From JANYCD01 sp043738385 (GTDB lineage: Bacteria > Pseudomonadota > Gammaproteobacteria > Burkholderiales > Rhodocyclaceae): DNA of 32,129 nucleotides. A program made the translations under genes and the position numbers. Positions 1-6,712 of the stretch are shown one piece after another (position 1 is the first letter of the stretch; the number at the start of each line of letters is the position of its first letter). Below the pieces are notes generated by a model. The model was not told the DNA's origin. It made no database searches and saw only the letters and a list, made by a program, of their open reading frames with translations. Location: assembly GCA_043738385.1 (NCBI GenBank), contig JAYUGL010000158.1:1-32129 (forward strand), written 5' to 3'.

Positions 1-165
1 AAGGTTTGGTCACTAACAAGGATAAAGACCTGCGTTATGCGAGCACCCTCATATCAGCGGTTCAATATTCATGCTCTTCGTGCTAACGCCACTCGGTAAT
101 TCACTGATCTGAATGGGGTATTCGTGGGGAAACCTCAGACCCTGGCTCTTTTGATCTTTAGAACG

Positions 166-810
166 CTACCGCCAGTTGTACCTACTTGTTCTTTCGTGAA
201 TATCAAACTGGCGGAGTTCTATAACTGCACCACCGATACCTTTTGCTGCCGCAGTATCGAGAAGCGATTTTGCTTCAGTCAATTTTGGAGGCAAATCAGG
301 ATAGAGCCCATATTTATAGATGAGCCCCTTGAAAAATATGGCAGGAGCAAAGTCGCGATTTTGAATGAGATTATCCAGTACTTCTATTGCATACGTAGGA
401 TCTGATTTAATCGTACCCACATCTTTCGCTATACCTCCGTAATAGGCAAAGAAGCACATATAAAAAAGAATCTCAGATTTAGTTTCGACAAGATTTAGAT
501 TTTTGTTCGGAGAATAAACTTTTTGATCCCAAGGGTTTCCTGGACGCTCAATAAATAAGGGTGGGTGTGCCCAACGGTTAAAAGCAGTTTCGACATCAAC
601 AACATATCTTTCGTGTCGAGACAATATCCGCCCAAGAATCATCTCAATCCTAGAAAATAAGCGGCGAAAACTTGGGTCGTCACTCGCGCTATTAAAACTA
701 CTTGGATATTTCGCGAGAATGGTATTTTTTAAATCAATAAATGTTGGCTCAAGTTCTTCCTGTCGAAGAGTGTTGGGGTCTTTGATTTGTGAACGTAAGA
801 ACTGAAACAC
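166..810 (-). CDS. Hypothetical protein with a Sel1/TPR-like C-terminal part
   Basis: This 214-residue soluble protein has no signal peptide or membrane segment. From about residue 150 the sequence (AIFFKGLIYKYGLYPD, then EAKSLLDTAAAKGIGGAVI) has the spacing of a Sel1-type helical repeat: a small-residue helix, then a second helix ending in AA.KG..A. The N-terminal 140 residues match nothing I recognise. The gene is clearly richer in A+T than everything downstream, with AAA, AAT and TTT codons common, so it was probably acquired by transfer. It stands alone, and the 150 bp between its start and the neighbouring dehydrogenase stop hold no clear gene. A role in protein-protein contact is all the fold would suggest; no function is assigned. 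The frame is well supported, the fold only weakly. Confidence 0.6.
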   Translation of the reverse strand: MFQFLRSQIKDPNTLRQEELEPTFIDLKNTILAKYPSSFNSASDDPSFRRLFSRIEMILGRILSRHERYVVDVETAFNRWAHPPLFIERPGNPWDQKVYSPNKNLNLVETKSEILFYMCFFAYYGGIAKDVGTIKSDPTYAIEVLDNLIQNRDFAPAIFFKGLIYKYGLYPDLPPKLTEAKSLLDTAAAKGIGGAVIELRQFDIHERTSRYNWR

Positions 811-961
811 GACTGATTACCTCCATTCGAAGAATTGTTCCCCGTCTAATTCAGTTAAAGTGGCAGGGACGCAATCAAGTTCTATATCTACTGCGCCAGG
901 TTTCTCCCGACCCTCGTCACACAGCTGACAACACGCCGACATTCTGATTCGAGCCACACGG

Positions 962-1762
962 TCATCCGCCGGCATTCATTTTTTCCATCAATTTCGGCAG
1001 ATTGGGTTGTCCAGTTGCAGCCGAGAGGCCGCCATCGGCAACGATGCTGCTGCCGGTCATGAAGCTGGCTTCGTCGGATGCGACAAACGCGATGATGCGG
1101 GCGATTTCCTCCGGCCGGCCGGCGCGTTTCATCGGTATGGTCTCGACCCACAGGTCATGCAGGTTGAGCTGATTGATGATGTCGGACAGCGGCGTGTCCA
1201 CCAGCCCGGGACAGACCACGTTGGCGCGGATATTGTCCTGGGCATGGTCAATGGCCAGCGACTTGGTGTAGTTGATGGCAGCGCCTTTCGATGCGTTGTA
1301 CGCGGTAAATCCGTAGTCCGCGTACATGCCGGAAACCGACGCGACATTGACGATAGCACCACCCCCACGGCGTTTCATGTGGGGAATGGCCGCCTTGCAG
1401 GCGTAAAAGACGGAATGGAGATTGACGGCGATGGTCTGGTGCCAGACGGCAGCATCCAGATCGGGCGTGTAGCCAAAGCAGCCAACGCCGGCGTTGTTGA
1501 TCAGGATATCGAGACCGCCGAAAGCCTTGATGGTCGCGGCCACCAGGGCTTCCACGTCTGCCTGGACGGCGACATCACATTTCTGGAAAATCGCGCGCTC
1601 CGATCCCAGTTCCTTTTCAAGTGCGATACCAAGCTCGGCACGCCGCGCGGCGATCACCACGCGAGCGCCTTCGTCGACCAGCTGACGCACGGTGGCTTCA
1701 CCAATTCCGGTGGTTCCACCCGTGACAATGGCGACACGACCTTCAAATCTTTTTTCTCTCAT
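962..1762 (-). CDS. SDR family NAD(P)-dependent oxidoreductase
   Basis: This is a classical short-chain dehydrogenase of 266 residues, a normal length. Visible elements in order are the Rossmann glycine motif TGGTTGIG (about residues 15-22), the basic pair AARRAE after beta-2, DILINNAGVG (about 85-95), an active-site serine in VASVSG, and the catalytic YNASK. A C-terminal SIVADGGLSA completes the fold. The arginines after beta-2 suggest NADP(H), but this is weak. The start is supported by a strong GGAGGAAG ribosome site just upstream. The family oxidises secondary alcohols or reduces ketones. It is transcribed divergently from the gene at 2023 across a region with operator-like repeats, which suggests co-control with the catabolic genes. 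Substrate unknown; a cyclic or terpenoid alcohol would fit the neighbourhood. Confidence 0.9.
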   Translation of the reverse strand: MREKRFEGRVAIVTGGTTGIGEATVRQLVDEGARVVIAARRAELGIALEKELGSERAIFQKCDVAVQADVEALVAATIKAFGGLDILINNAGVGCFGYTPDLDAAVWHQTIAVNLHSVFYACKAAIPHMKRRGGGAIVNVASVSGMYADYGFTAYNASKGAAINYTKSLAIDHAQDNIRANVVCPGLVDTPLSDIINQLNLHDLWVETIPMKRAGRPEEIARIIAFVASDEASFMTGSSIVADGGLSAATGQPNLPKLMEKMNAGG

Positions 1763-1903
1763 AGTCTTCCTCCTTTGTCATTGTTGTCGATCATCCGCTA
1801 TGCATGGATCCGGTGCCACCCACTATCGGCAAAGGGTCGAACCAAAACACACCCCACTCTGGGGGGCGAGGCCGGGATCCCTCATGGGGGGTTCTTTTCT
1901 GCT

Positions 1904-1949
1904 CCGCTGAGCGGTATCCTGATGCATCAGGTCGAATCCTGTTGCACCA
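1904..1949. promoter_or_regulatory. Candidate operator in the divergent intergenic region
   Basis: The region between the divergent genes at 1762 and 2023 holds an 11-bp palindrome CCGCTGAGCGG (1904-1914), a perfect 14-bp palindrome CCTGATGCATCAGG (1918-1931), and two copies of ATCCTG(A/T)TGCA(T/C)CA at 1916-1929 and 1936-1949. The two copies start exactly 20 bp apart, about two helical turns, as expected for a regulator bound to one face of the DNA. No regulator gene lies in the window, so the protein is unknown. Position and symmetry are seen; the function is inference. Confidence 0.5.
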
Positions 1950-2022
1950 ACCGATAAACACCACGTGGAAGGCGATGCAATCGTCCTATCTACGGGTTAT
2001 GAATTTTTGAGGAGAATACTCG

Positions 2023-3090
2023 ATGGCCCGTCTTGACGATGCACTGATCCACCAGAACTATGGAACAATCGACCAAGTGGTCGACACGACCGACCCGCGC
2101 TGGTTTGATCGTTTTTATTTCAACATGCAAGCCCTGGACGGCTCCCTGTCCATCACTCAGGGGATCGGTGTGTATCCCAACCAGAAGGTGATGGACGGCT
2201 TCGGCATGATCTCCACGCCGGGGTTTCAGGTCAATGTCCGCGGTTCGCGCGAGCTGGTGAACGGCAATCGCGACGAAATGGATATCGGTCCCATCCATGC
2301 TGAAATCCTCGAGCCGATGAAGCGCTGGCGCTTCCGGCTCGACGAGAACGAGCAGGGCGTCAGCTACGACTTCAACTACATCGCCAACTTTCAGGCCACG
2401 GAGCCCGTGCGCCTGATCTCCGAAGTCGAGGGCCGCCGCGTCTGGGACTGGACCCACTTCGCCCATGTCGGCCGCGTCGAAGGGTGGGCCAGGATCGACG
2501 GCAAGAAGATCGCTCTGACTCAGAATACCCATTACGCCGTGCGCGACCGTTCCTGGGGCGTGCGTCCCGGCATCGCCGTGGTCGAGGACATGTCTGCCTG
2601 GTTTCGCCAGGCCAAATGGGGTACGGGCCACAACTGGTGCTGTGTGCAGGCCGAATCGTTCTATTTCTGGTACTTCCAGACCCAGGAGGACGATGGCACC
2701 GGCTGTTTCTTCGACGGCCAACTGCGCTGGAGCGACAAGGCAGGCGGCGCCCAGGAAAAAATCGCCAAGGTGGTGCGCAAGATCGATTATTCGGGCGACA
2801 AGCATTTCGTTAACGCGCTCGTCGAAGTCCATCTCGCATCGGGCAAGGTACTGAACGTGAACATGCGTCGTCGCGATACCTCGATCCTGTTGCGCGGCGG
2901 GATGTACGGCGGATTGAACGGCCTCATTCATGGCATGAAGCAGGGCCCGCTGAATGTGTCGGGCGAGCGCTGGGAACCCTCCGATCCGCGCAAGAACCCA
3001 ATCACCAAGGGCCTGATCGAGCACGTGGTCGAAGTCACCTGCGATGGCGAGCGCGGCTCAGGAATCTTTGAACTGTCGTTCGGCACCTGA
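2023..3090 (+). CDS. DUF7064/DUF7065-type (CrtC/AttH lipocalin-like) protein, copy 1
   Basis: This 355-residue protein is rich in aromatic and beta-strand residues and has no signal peptide. It shares with the two proteins encoded at 4478 and 5527 the architecture of a substrate-binding beta-sandwich. A segment around residues 150-185 has a glycine-rich strand, then RDRSWG, the counterpart of MDHSWG in the other two, probably the conserved active or ligand-binding motif. From memory, such proteins fall in Pfam DUF7064/DUF7065 and relate distantly to carotenoid 1,2-hydratase (CrtC) and AttH. Those act on isoprenoid or hydrophobic substrates, but no reaction is established here. The start is fixed by the ribosome site GGAGAAT. 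It is more divergent than copies 2 and 3, and an IS110 element now sits between it and copy 2. Confidence 0.75.
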   Translation: MARLDDALIHQNYGTIDQVVDTTDPRWFDRFYFNMQALDGSLSITQGIGVYPNQKVMDGFGMISTPGFQVNVRGSRELVNGNRDEMDIGPIHAEILEPMKRWRFRLDENEQGVSYDFNYIANFQATEPVRLISEVEGRRVWDWTHFAHVGRVEGWARIDGKKIALTQNTHYAVRDRSWGVRPGIAVVEDMSAWFRQAKWGTGHNWCCVQAESFYFWYFQTQEDDGTGCFFDGQLRWSDKAGGAQEKIAKVVRKIDYSGDKHFVNALVEVHLASGKVLNVNMRRRDTSILLRGGMYGGLNGLIHGMKQGPLNVSGERWEPSDPRKNPITKGLIEHVVEVTCDGERGSGIFELSFGT

Positions 3091-3155
3091 ACAACGTCAC
3101 GATAAGGGAAATGCTGATTAAGTTCCCCGTTCGCCCTGAGATTCTATGGTTTTCG

Positions 3156-4112
3156 TCAAGCAATTTTGATCCTGTCTGGATTGAAGTGAATCTGTTTCTT
3201 GAACAAAGCGAAAGCGACTCTCACCAAACGTCTGGCGATCACGACCAGGGCAGCGGTAGTAGGCAAGCCCTTGGCACGTTCACGTTCATAGTAAGGTCGC
3301 CAGAGTTTAGTTTTAGCAGCGGACATCGCAGCGTTGAAGAGCAGACACCGCAGCTCACTGGGACCTCGCTTAGAGAGGCGACGCTTGCCCCGCTTCTGCC
3401 CCGAATCACAAGGACGCGGATCAAGGCCGGTGAAAGCCACCACCACGTCGGCACGAACCGCAGGCAAACGCCGGAACAAATTCAGCAAAGCCGCACCTGT
3501 CAGCAGGCCAATGCCCGGAATCGAGCGGATACAGGCTGCTTGCATCTGAACATCGGGTTGGCTCGTCAACGTTTGTTCAATTGCCCGGTCGATGGCGTCC
3601 AACAACTTATTGACTGCCTTGAAGGTGAATTTGATTTCGGTCTTCAAGGAAGACAAATGCGCCATCGATTGCCGTATCGCTCCCCGAGCACGTACCAGCG
3701 TCGCCCGACGCTTGAGCAGCGTATCAAGTTGGCGTTGTACCGGCGTCGGTGGTTGCCAGGGATGCAGCGTCTCGTGTTCGTGCGCAATGAAACGCGCCAG
3801 CAGTCGGGCATCGACCTGATCCGTCTTGGCACGGATGCCGACCGATTGAGCATAGTGACGCACATCCTTGGGGTTCAGCAGATAGACGGTCGAACCAGCG
3901 CCATGGGCCAGTCCAGCCAGCAGTTCATGATAGCTGCCGGTGGATTCGAGTCCAAGACGACTGCCAGGGGGCAAGGCCTTGAGCCAGGCTTTCAAGGGGG
4001 TTGCGGTGTTGGCAATGCTGCGCGTGGCGCTATCGCCATGGGTAGCAATGACGACTTCGGCCTTGGCCACGTCAATGCCGATAAAGCACGGGGTGTTCAA
4101 CGATTCATTCAT
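3156..4112 (-). CDS. IS110 family transposase (DEDD recombinase)
   Basis: This 318-residue recombinase has both family domains. The N-terminal RuvC-like DEDD domain shows Asp14 in GIDVAKAE, Glu56 in GLESTGS, and Asp98 and Asp101 in AKTDQVDARLLARF. A coiled-coil-like linker covers about residues 130-180. The C-terminal Transposase_20 domain starts with SIPGIGLLTGAALL and ends with NAAMSAAK, where Ser264 is the candidate catalytic serine. In characterised members the DEDD site and this serine act together, guided by a bridge RNA encoded in the element's non-coding end, to recombine donor and target at a dinucleotide core. All key residues are present and the length is normal. A 417-residue reading frame on the opposite strand is a shadow. 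Confidence 0.95.
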   Translation of the reverse strand: MNESLNTPCFIGIDVAKAEVVIATHGDSATRSIANTATPLKAWLKALPPGSRLGLESTGSYHELLAGLAHGAGSTVYLLNPKDVRHYAQSVGIRAKTDQVDARLLARFIAHEHETLHPWQPPTPVQRQLDTLLKRRATLVRARGAIRQSMAHLSSLKTEIKFTFKAVNKLLDAIDRAIEQTLTSQPDVQMQAACIRSIPGIGLLTGAALLNLFRRLPAVRADVVVAFTGLDPRPCDSGQKRGKRRLSKRGPSELRCLLFNAAMSAAKTKLWRPYYERERAKGLPTTAALVVIARRLVRVAFALFKKQIHFNPDRIKIA

Positions 4113-4148
4113 GGTTCACAATGGCGTGTGCCGGGGTCGCTCCCTCGT

Positions 4149-4321
4149 CAGCGTAAGCTTGCATACATCGGCGCTTGGGCTTCTGCGCTGGATTCCTCAT
4201 CGACGCTGGTGAGAGGGGTGAGGAATGTCTCAGTGAGTCGGTCAGTAGGCACACTGCCGATGCCTGTCGATGTTCCTCCACCCCGGCTCTTCGCCTTCCT
4301 TTCTTCAAGTAAAAGAGCCGG
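4149..4321 (-). ncRNA. Predicted IS110 bridge RNA with readable target and donor guides
   Basis: Read on the transposase strand (4321 to 4149) the region gives three structures in the order known for IS110-group bridge RNAs. First is a 5' hairpin CCGGCTCTT/AAGAGCCGG (4313-4321 with 4283-4291). Second is a target loop closed by 4273-4282 with 4217-4225 and topped by CAGT/ACTG. Third is a donor loop closed by CAGCGT/ACGCTG (4203-4208 with 4149-4154) and topped by GCGC/GCGC. In the target loop TCGACAGGC (4262-4270) equals the left half of the insertion site, and CACTGAG (4230-4236) matches the right half in 6 of 7 bases. In the donor loop GAATC (4191-4195) equals the element's 3' end and ATGCAAG (4158-4164) its 5' end apart from one wobble pair. 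The length of about 173 nt fits the family. Confidence 0.8.
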
Positions 4322-4477
4322 TATAAACCATACAAGCCTGTCGAAGGGCCTGTGCAAGCAATAGAACTGTAGAAGGTTAATTCAGCATGTGGTTCGACGC
4401 CCCGCAGGAAGTCCCCTTGGGGGACAGGCTCACCACGAACGGCCTTAATCAGTGTTTTTCAAGACAGGAGCGTTGGC

Positions 4478-5485
4478 ATGATTCATCCGCAGGACATCGA
4501 GTTTCACATTCCACCGGATGCCGACCATACCTGGGCGGAAACCAATTATTTCTGCCTGACCATACCCGAGGCGCGTCTCATGGCCTCGGTATATGTGGTG
4601 ACGCGCAAGGGCTTGGGTGTGCAGCATGTGGACGTCATCGTGTTTGGCGCGCTGACCGACAGCCGCGCCGAGTGTCTCTACATTGATTCGCAGCAGCATC
4701 TCCCCGCCCCTGAAAAACTTTCCGACTTTCGCACCCCGAACGGTCTGCATGTGCGGGCTTTCAATCCGCGCGACTACCACGTGGACTATCTCGGCCAGGA
4801 TGGCATGGAGCTGCACTTCGACTTCAAGGGATTGATGGAGCCCTTCGACATCCACGATCCGAACCATAGTCCCAAGGCGCAGGCGACCGAGGTGGCGAGG
4901 AACGAGGGATCGGGATTGGGCGCCGCCTATGGCAATCACTTCGATCTCACCGGCCACATCACCGGCAGCCTCAAACTGCGTGGCAAGGAGTACAAGGTCG
5001 ACTGCGTCGAGACCATGGATCACAGTTGGGGGCCGCGCGCCGAATTCGGCATGGCCACGATGGGCTGGTCGCATGCCCATTTTGGCAAGGACTTCGCCAT
5101 CCATTGGATCAACAAGTGGGATCCGGACAAGCCCGGCGCGGCGGACGAGCATGCGCTGGCGCACGGCTATGTGCTCGAGAACGGGATTGCCTATGGCCTC
5201 ACCGACATGAAAATCGACTGCATCCACCTCGGCAGCGTGCTCACCGGTATCGAGGCGGAAGTCACCGACAAGCGCGGCAAGACCTATCGTCTGCTCGGCA
5301 CCGCGGTGATCGGGGTGCCCTGGGTGCCCTACACCAGCGGCATGCTTTACGTGAACATGATGCGCTGGATGCTGGACGATGGCCGCATGGGCTACGGGCT
5401 GGGATCCTACAACACCTCCATGCTGGCCCTGAACCGCCGTCACGGTCGTTGCTCGACAGACAAGCAGGTGAAGATTACGTCGTAA
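4478..5485 (+). CDS. DUF7064/DUF7065-type (CrtC/AttH lipocalin-like) protein, copy 2
   Basis: This 335-residue cytoplasmic protein is a close paralogue of the next gene. Both begin with a D(I/V)EFH motif, then NYFCL, a long shared block EPFDIHDP (about residues 120-130), and DLTG followed by LRGKEYKVDCVETMDHSWG (about 155-185). The last motif, Asp-His-Ser-Trp-Gly, is the best candidate functional site and is partly kept in copy 1 (RDRSWG). The fold is expected to be a double beta-sandwich like CrtC/AttH, so hydratase or isomerase chemistry on an isoprenoid-like compound is possible but unproven. The start has AGGAG seven bases upstream. The insertion sequence and palindromic repeat directly upstream may cut it off from the promoter that drove copy 1. 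Confidence 0.75.
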   Translation: MIHPQDIEFHIPPDADHTWAETNYFCLTIPEARLMASVYVVTRKGLGVQHVDVIVFGALTDSRAECLYIDSQQHLPAPEKLSDFRTPNGLHVRAFNPRDYHVDYLGQDGMELHFDFKGLMEPFDIHDPNHSPKAQATEVARNEGSGLGAAYGNHFDLTGHITGSLKLRGKEYKVDCVETMDHSWGPRAEFGMATMGWSHAHFGKDFAIHWINKWDPDKPGAADEHALAHGYVLENGIAYGLTDMKIDCIHLGSVLTGIEAEVTDKRGKTYRLLGTAVIGVPWVPYTSGMLYVNMMRWMLDDGRMGYGLGSYNTSMLALNRRHGRCSTDKQVKITS

Positions 5486-5526
5486 AAACACGTTGTTCTA
5501 TCCGCACCCGAACCAAGGAAACATCA

Positions 5527-6531
5527 ATGATTACCGCCAAGGACGTCGAATTCCATACCCCCGCCAATGCTGACTACCGCTGGGGCGAGACCAACTATTT
5601 CTGTCTGTATATTCCTGAGGAACGCATCGTTGCCCAGGTCTATACCGTGGCCCGCAAAGCAATCGCCGTGATGTATGCCGATGTGTTGATCCTCGGCTGC
5701 CTGACCGAGAGCCGTGGTGAATACCTGTATTTCGACGCGCAACAACATCTGCCCGCGCCGGAGAAATTTTCCGACTACACCACGCCCAATGGTTTGCACA
5801 TCCAGGCGACCAAGCCACCGCGTGACTACCGCGTCGATTACGTGGGTTCCGACAACACCGAGATCCATGTGGACTTCACGGCCCTGATGGAGCCCTTCGA
5901 CATCCACGATCCCGACCACAGCCCGAAAGCGCAGAAGGACAAGGCCGCTCAGGCCGCCGGTTCGGGGTTGGGCGAGGCCTATGGTGGACACTTCGATCTG
6001 ACGGGGCGCGTCACCGGATCGTTGATCCTGCGCGGCAAGGAGTACAAGGTGGATTGTGTCGAAACCATGGATCACAGTTGGGGCCTGCGTCCCGAAAACG
6101 ACCTGCATCCGATGGGATGGATGCACGCGCATTTTGGTCCCGACCTCACCATTCACTGGATCAACACCTGGGATCTCGACAAGCCCATTGACTCGCAACA
6201 TGCGCTGGCGCACGGCTATGTGTTGGAGAACGGGCAGGTCTATGGCCTGACGGACATCAAGATTCGCTCGACCCGCATGGGTTCGACCAATACCGCCATC
6301 GAAGTTGAAGCCACCGACAAGCGTGGTCGCACCTTCCGCATGCACGGCGTGGCCGAGGTCGGTGCGCCATGGATTTGCTATACCAGCGCCATTGTCACGG
6401 TGACGGTATTCCGCTGGGTGCTTTCCGACGGTCGCATTGGTTACGGCATGGCTCAGGACAACCAGCCGCTGAAGGACGTCAACCGCCGCCGCGGCCGCCG
6501 CTGGACCGCGACCCAGCCGCAGGTTGATTAG
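5527..6531 (+). CDS. DUF7064/DUF7065-type (CrtC/AttH lipocalin-like) protein, copy 3
   Basis: This 334-residue protein is a tandem duplicate of copy 2, starting about 40 bp after it. The order of motifs is identical: EFHTPANADYRWGETNYFCL at the N-terminus, EPFDIHDPDHSPKAQ, DLTGRVTGSLILRGKEYKVD, and the site VETMDHSWG. The frame stays open far upstream into copy 2 in another phase, but similarity begins at the ATG at 5527, preceded by a weak AAGGAAAC ribosome site, so that start was chosen. Retention of three related copies in one locus suggests different substrates or a hetero-oligomer rather than gene dosage. Function unknown; see copy 2 for the family reasoning. Confidence 0.75.
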   Translation: MITAKDVEFHTPANADYRWGETNYFCLYIPEERIVAQVYTVARKAIAVMYADVLILGCLTESRGEYLYFDAQQHLPAPEKFSDYTTPNGLHIQATKPPRDYRVDYVGSDNTEIHVDFTALMEPFDIHDPDHSPKAQKDKAAQAAGSGLGEAYGGHFDLTGRVTGSLILRGKEYKVDCVETMDHSWGLRPENDLHPMGWMHAHFGPDLTIHWINTWDLDKPIDSQHALAHGYVLENGQVYGLTDIKIRSTRMGSTNTAIEVEATDKRGRTFRMHGVAEVGAPWICYTSAIVTVTVFRWVLSDGRIGYGMAQDNQPLKDVNRRRGRRWTATQPQVD

Positions 6532-6712
6532 CGCTGGTCAGACGCCGCCCCTTTGCCACCGAAGTGTTGCACGCATGCGGGTGGGCATTGATCGCATCTG
6601 CCGTTTTGTCGGCCACAATCCATGTCAGCGAAGTCTGAAGCGGCAATGGCTTGCAGGTTCGTCGATTATTTTCTCCAGGCGTTTGCGCGCTGATTTTCCG
6701 GAGTAAAAGAAA

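Larger units (their letters stand above)
3139..4336 (-). mobile_element. IS110-family insertion sequence (IS110 group), complete
   Basis: The element is about 1.2 kb with the transposase on the minus strand. The ends were inferred from the interrupted palindrome: an AG dinucleotide (CT on the transposase strand) sits at both junctions, 3139-3140 and 4335-4336, as expected for the duplicated core in IS110 recombination. Just inside both ends is the short inverted motif TATGGTTT (3145-3152) / AAACCATA (4325-4332). The 3' side of the gene has about 15 bp of non-coding sequence, while the 5' side has about 220 bp, the arrangement of the IS110 group whose bridge RNA lies upstream of the transposase. 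No open reading frame break or end truncation is visible, so it may be active. Exact ends need a comparison with an empty site. Confidence 0.85.
3114..4452. repeat. REP/MITE-like palindromic element split by the IS110 insertion
   Basis: Joining the sequence left of the insertion (3114-3140) to that on the right (4337-4452) rebuilds an element of about 143 bp. Its ends are inverted: CTGATTAAG at 3114-3122 against CTTAATCAG at 4444-4452, followed inward on both arms by CCGTTCG and TGAGCCTGTC. The rejoined left arm reads GTTCGCCCTGAG/CCTGTCGAAGGGC, the shape of a widespread REP-type palindrome. Further hairpins lie inside, such as GTCCCCTTGGGGGAC at 4411-4425, and TTAATTCAGCAT at 4377-4388 is a near-inverted copy of ATGCTGATTAA at 3111-3121. 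It carries no gene of its own. Confidence 0.65.

Noticed and set aside
32..90. Possible attC site (GCGTTATGCGAGCAC and GTGCTAACGCC) beside the orphan gene
   Set aside because: The boxes are in the wrong order and orientation for R'' and R', and no inner paired arms are present.
1990..3024. 344-codon minus-strand frame opposite the first CrtC-like gene
   Set aside because: It is the antisense of a protein with clear family motifs and a good ribosome site; there are no motifs in the minus frame.
3139..4336. Assignment to the IS1111 subgroup because of the short inner inverted repeats
   Set aside because: The long non-coding region with the RNA structures is upstream of the transposase and the downstream side is only about 15 bp, which fits the IS110 group instead.
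3111..4364. 417-codon plus-strand frame across the insertion sequence
   Set aside because: It is antisense to an intact IS110 transposase with all catalytic residues and has no recognisable protein features.
5026..5526. N-terminal extension of the third CrtC-like gene
   Set aside because: The extension overlaps the previous gene in another phase, and similarity to the paralogue starts at the ATG at 5527.
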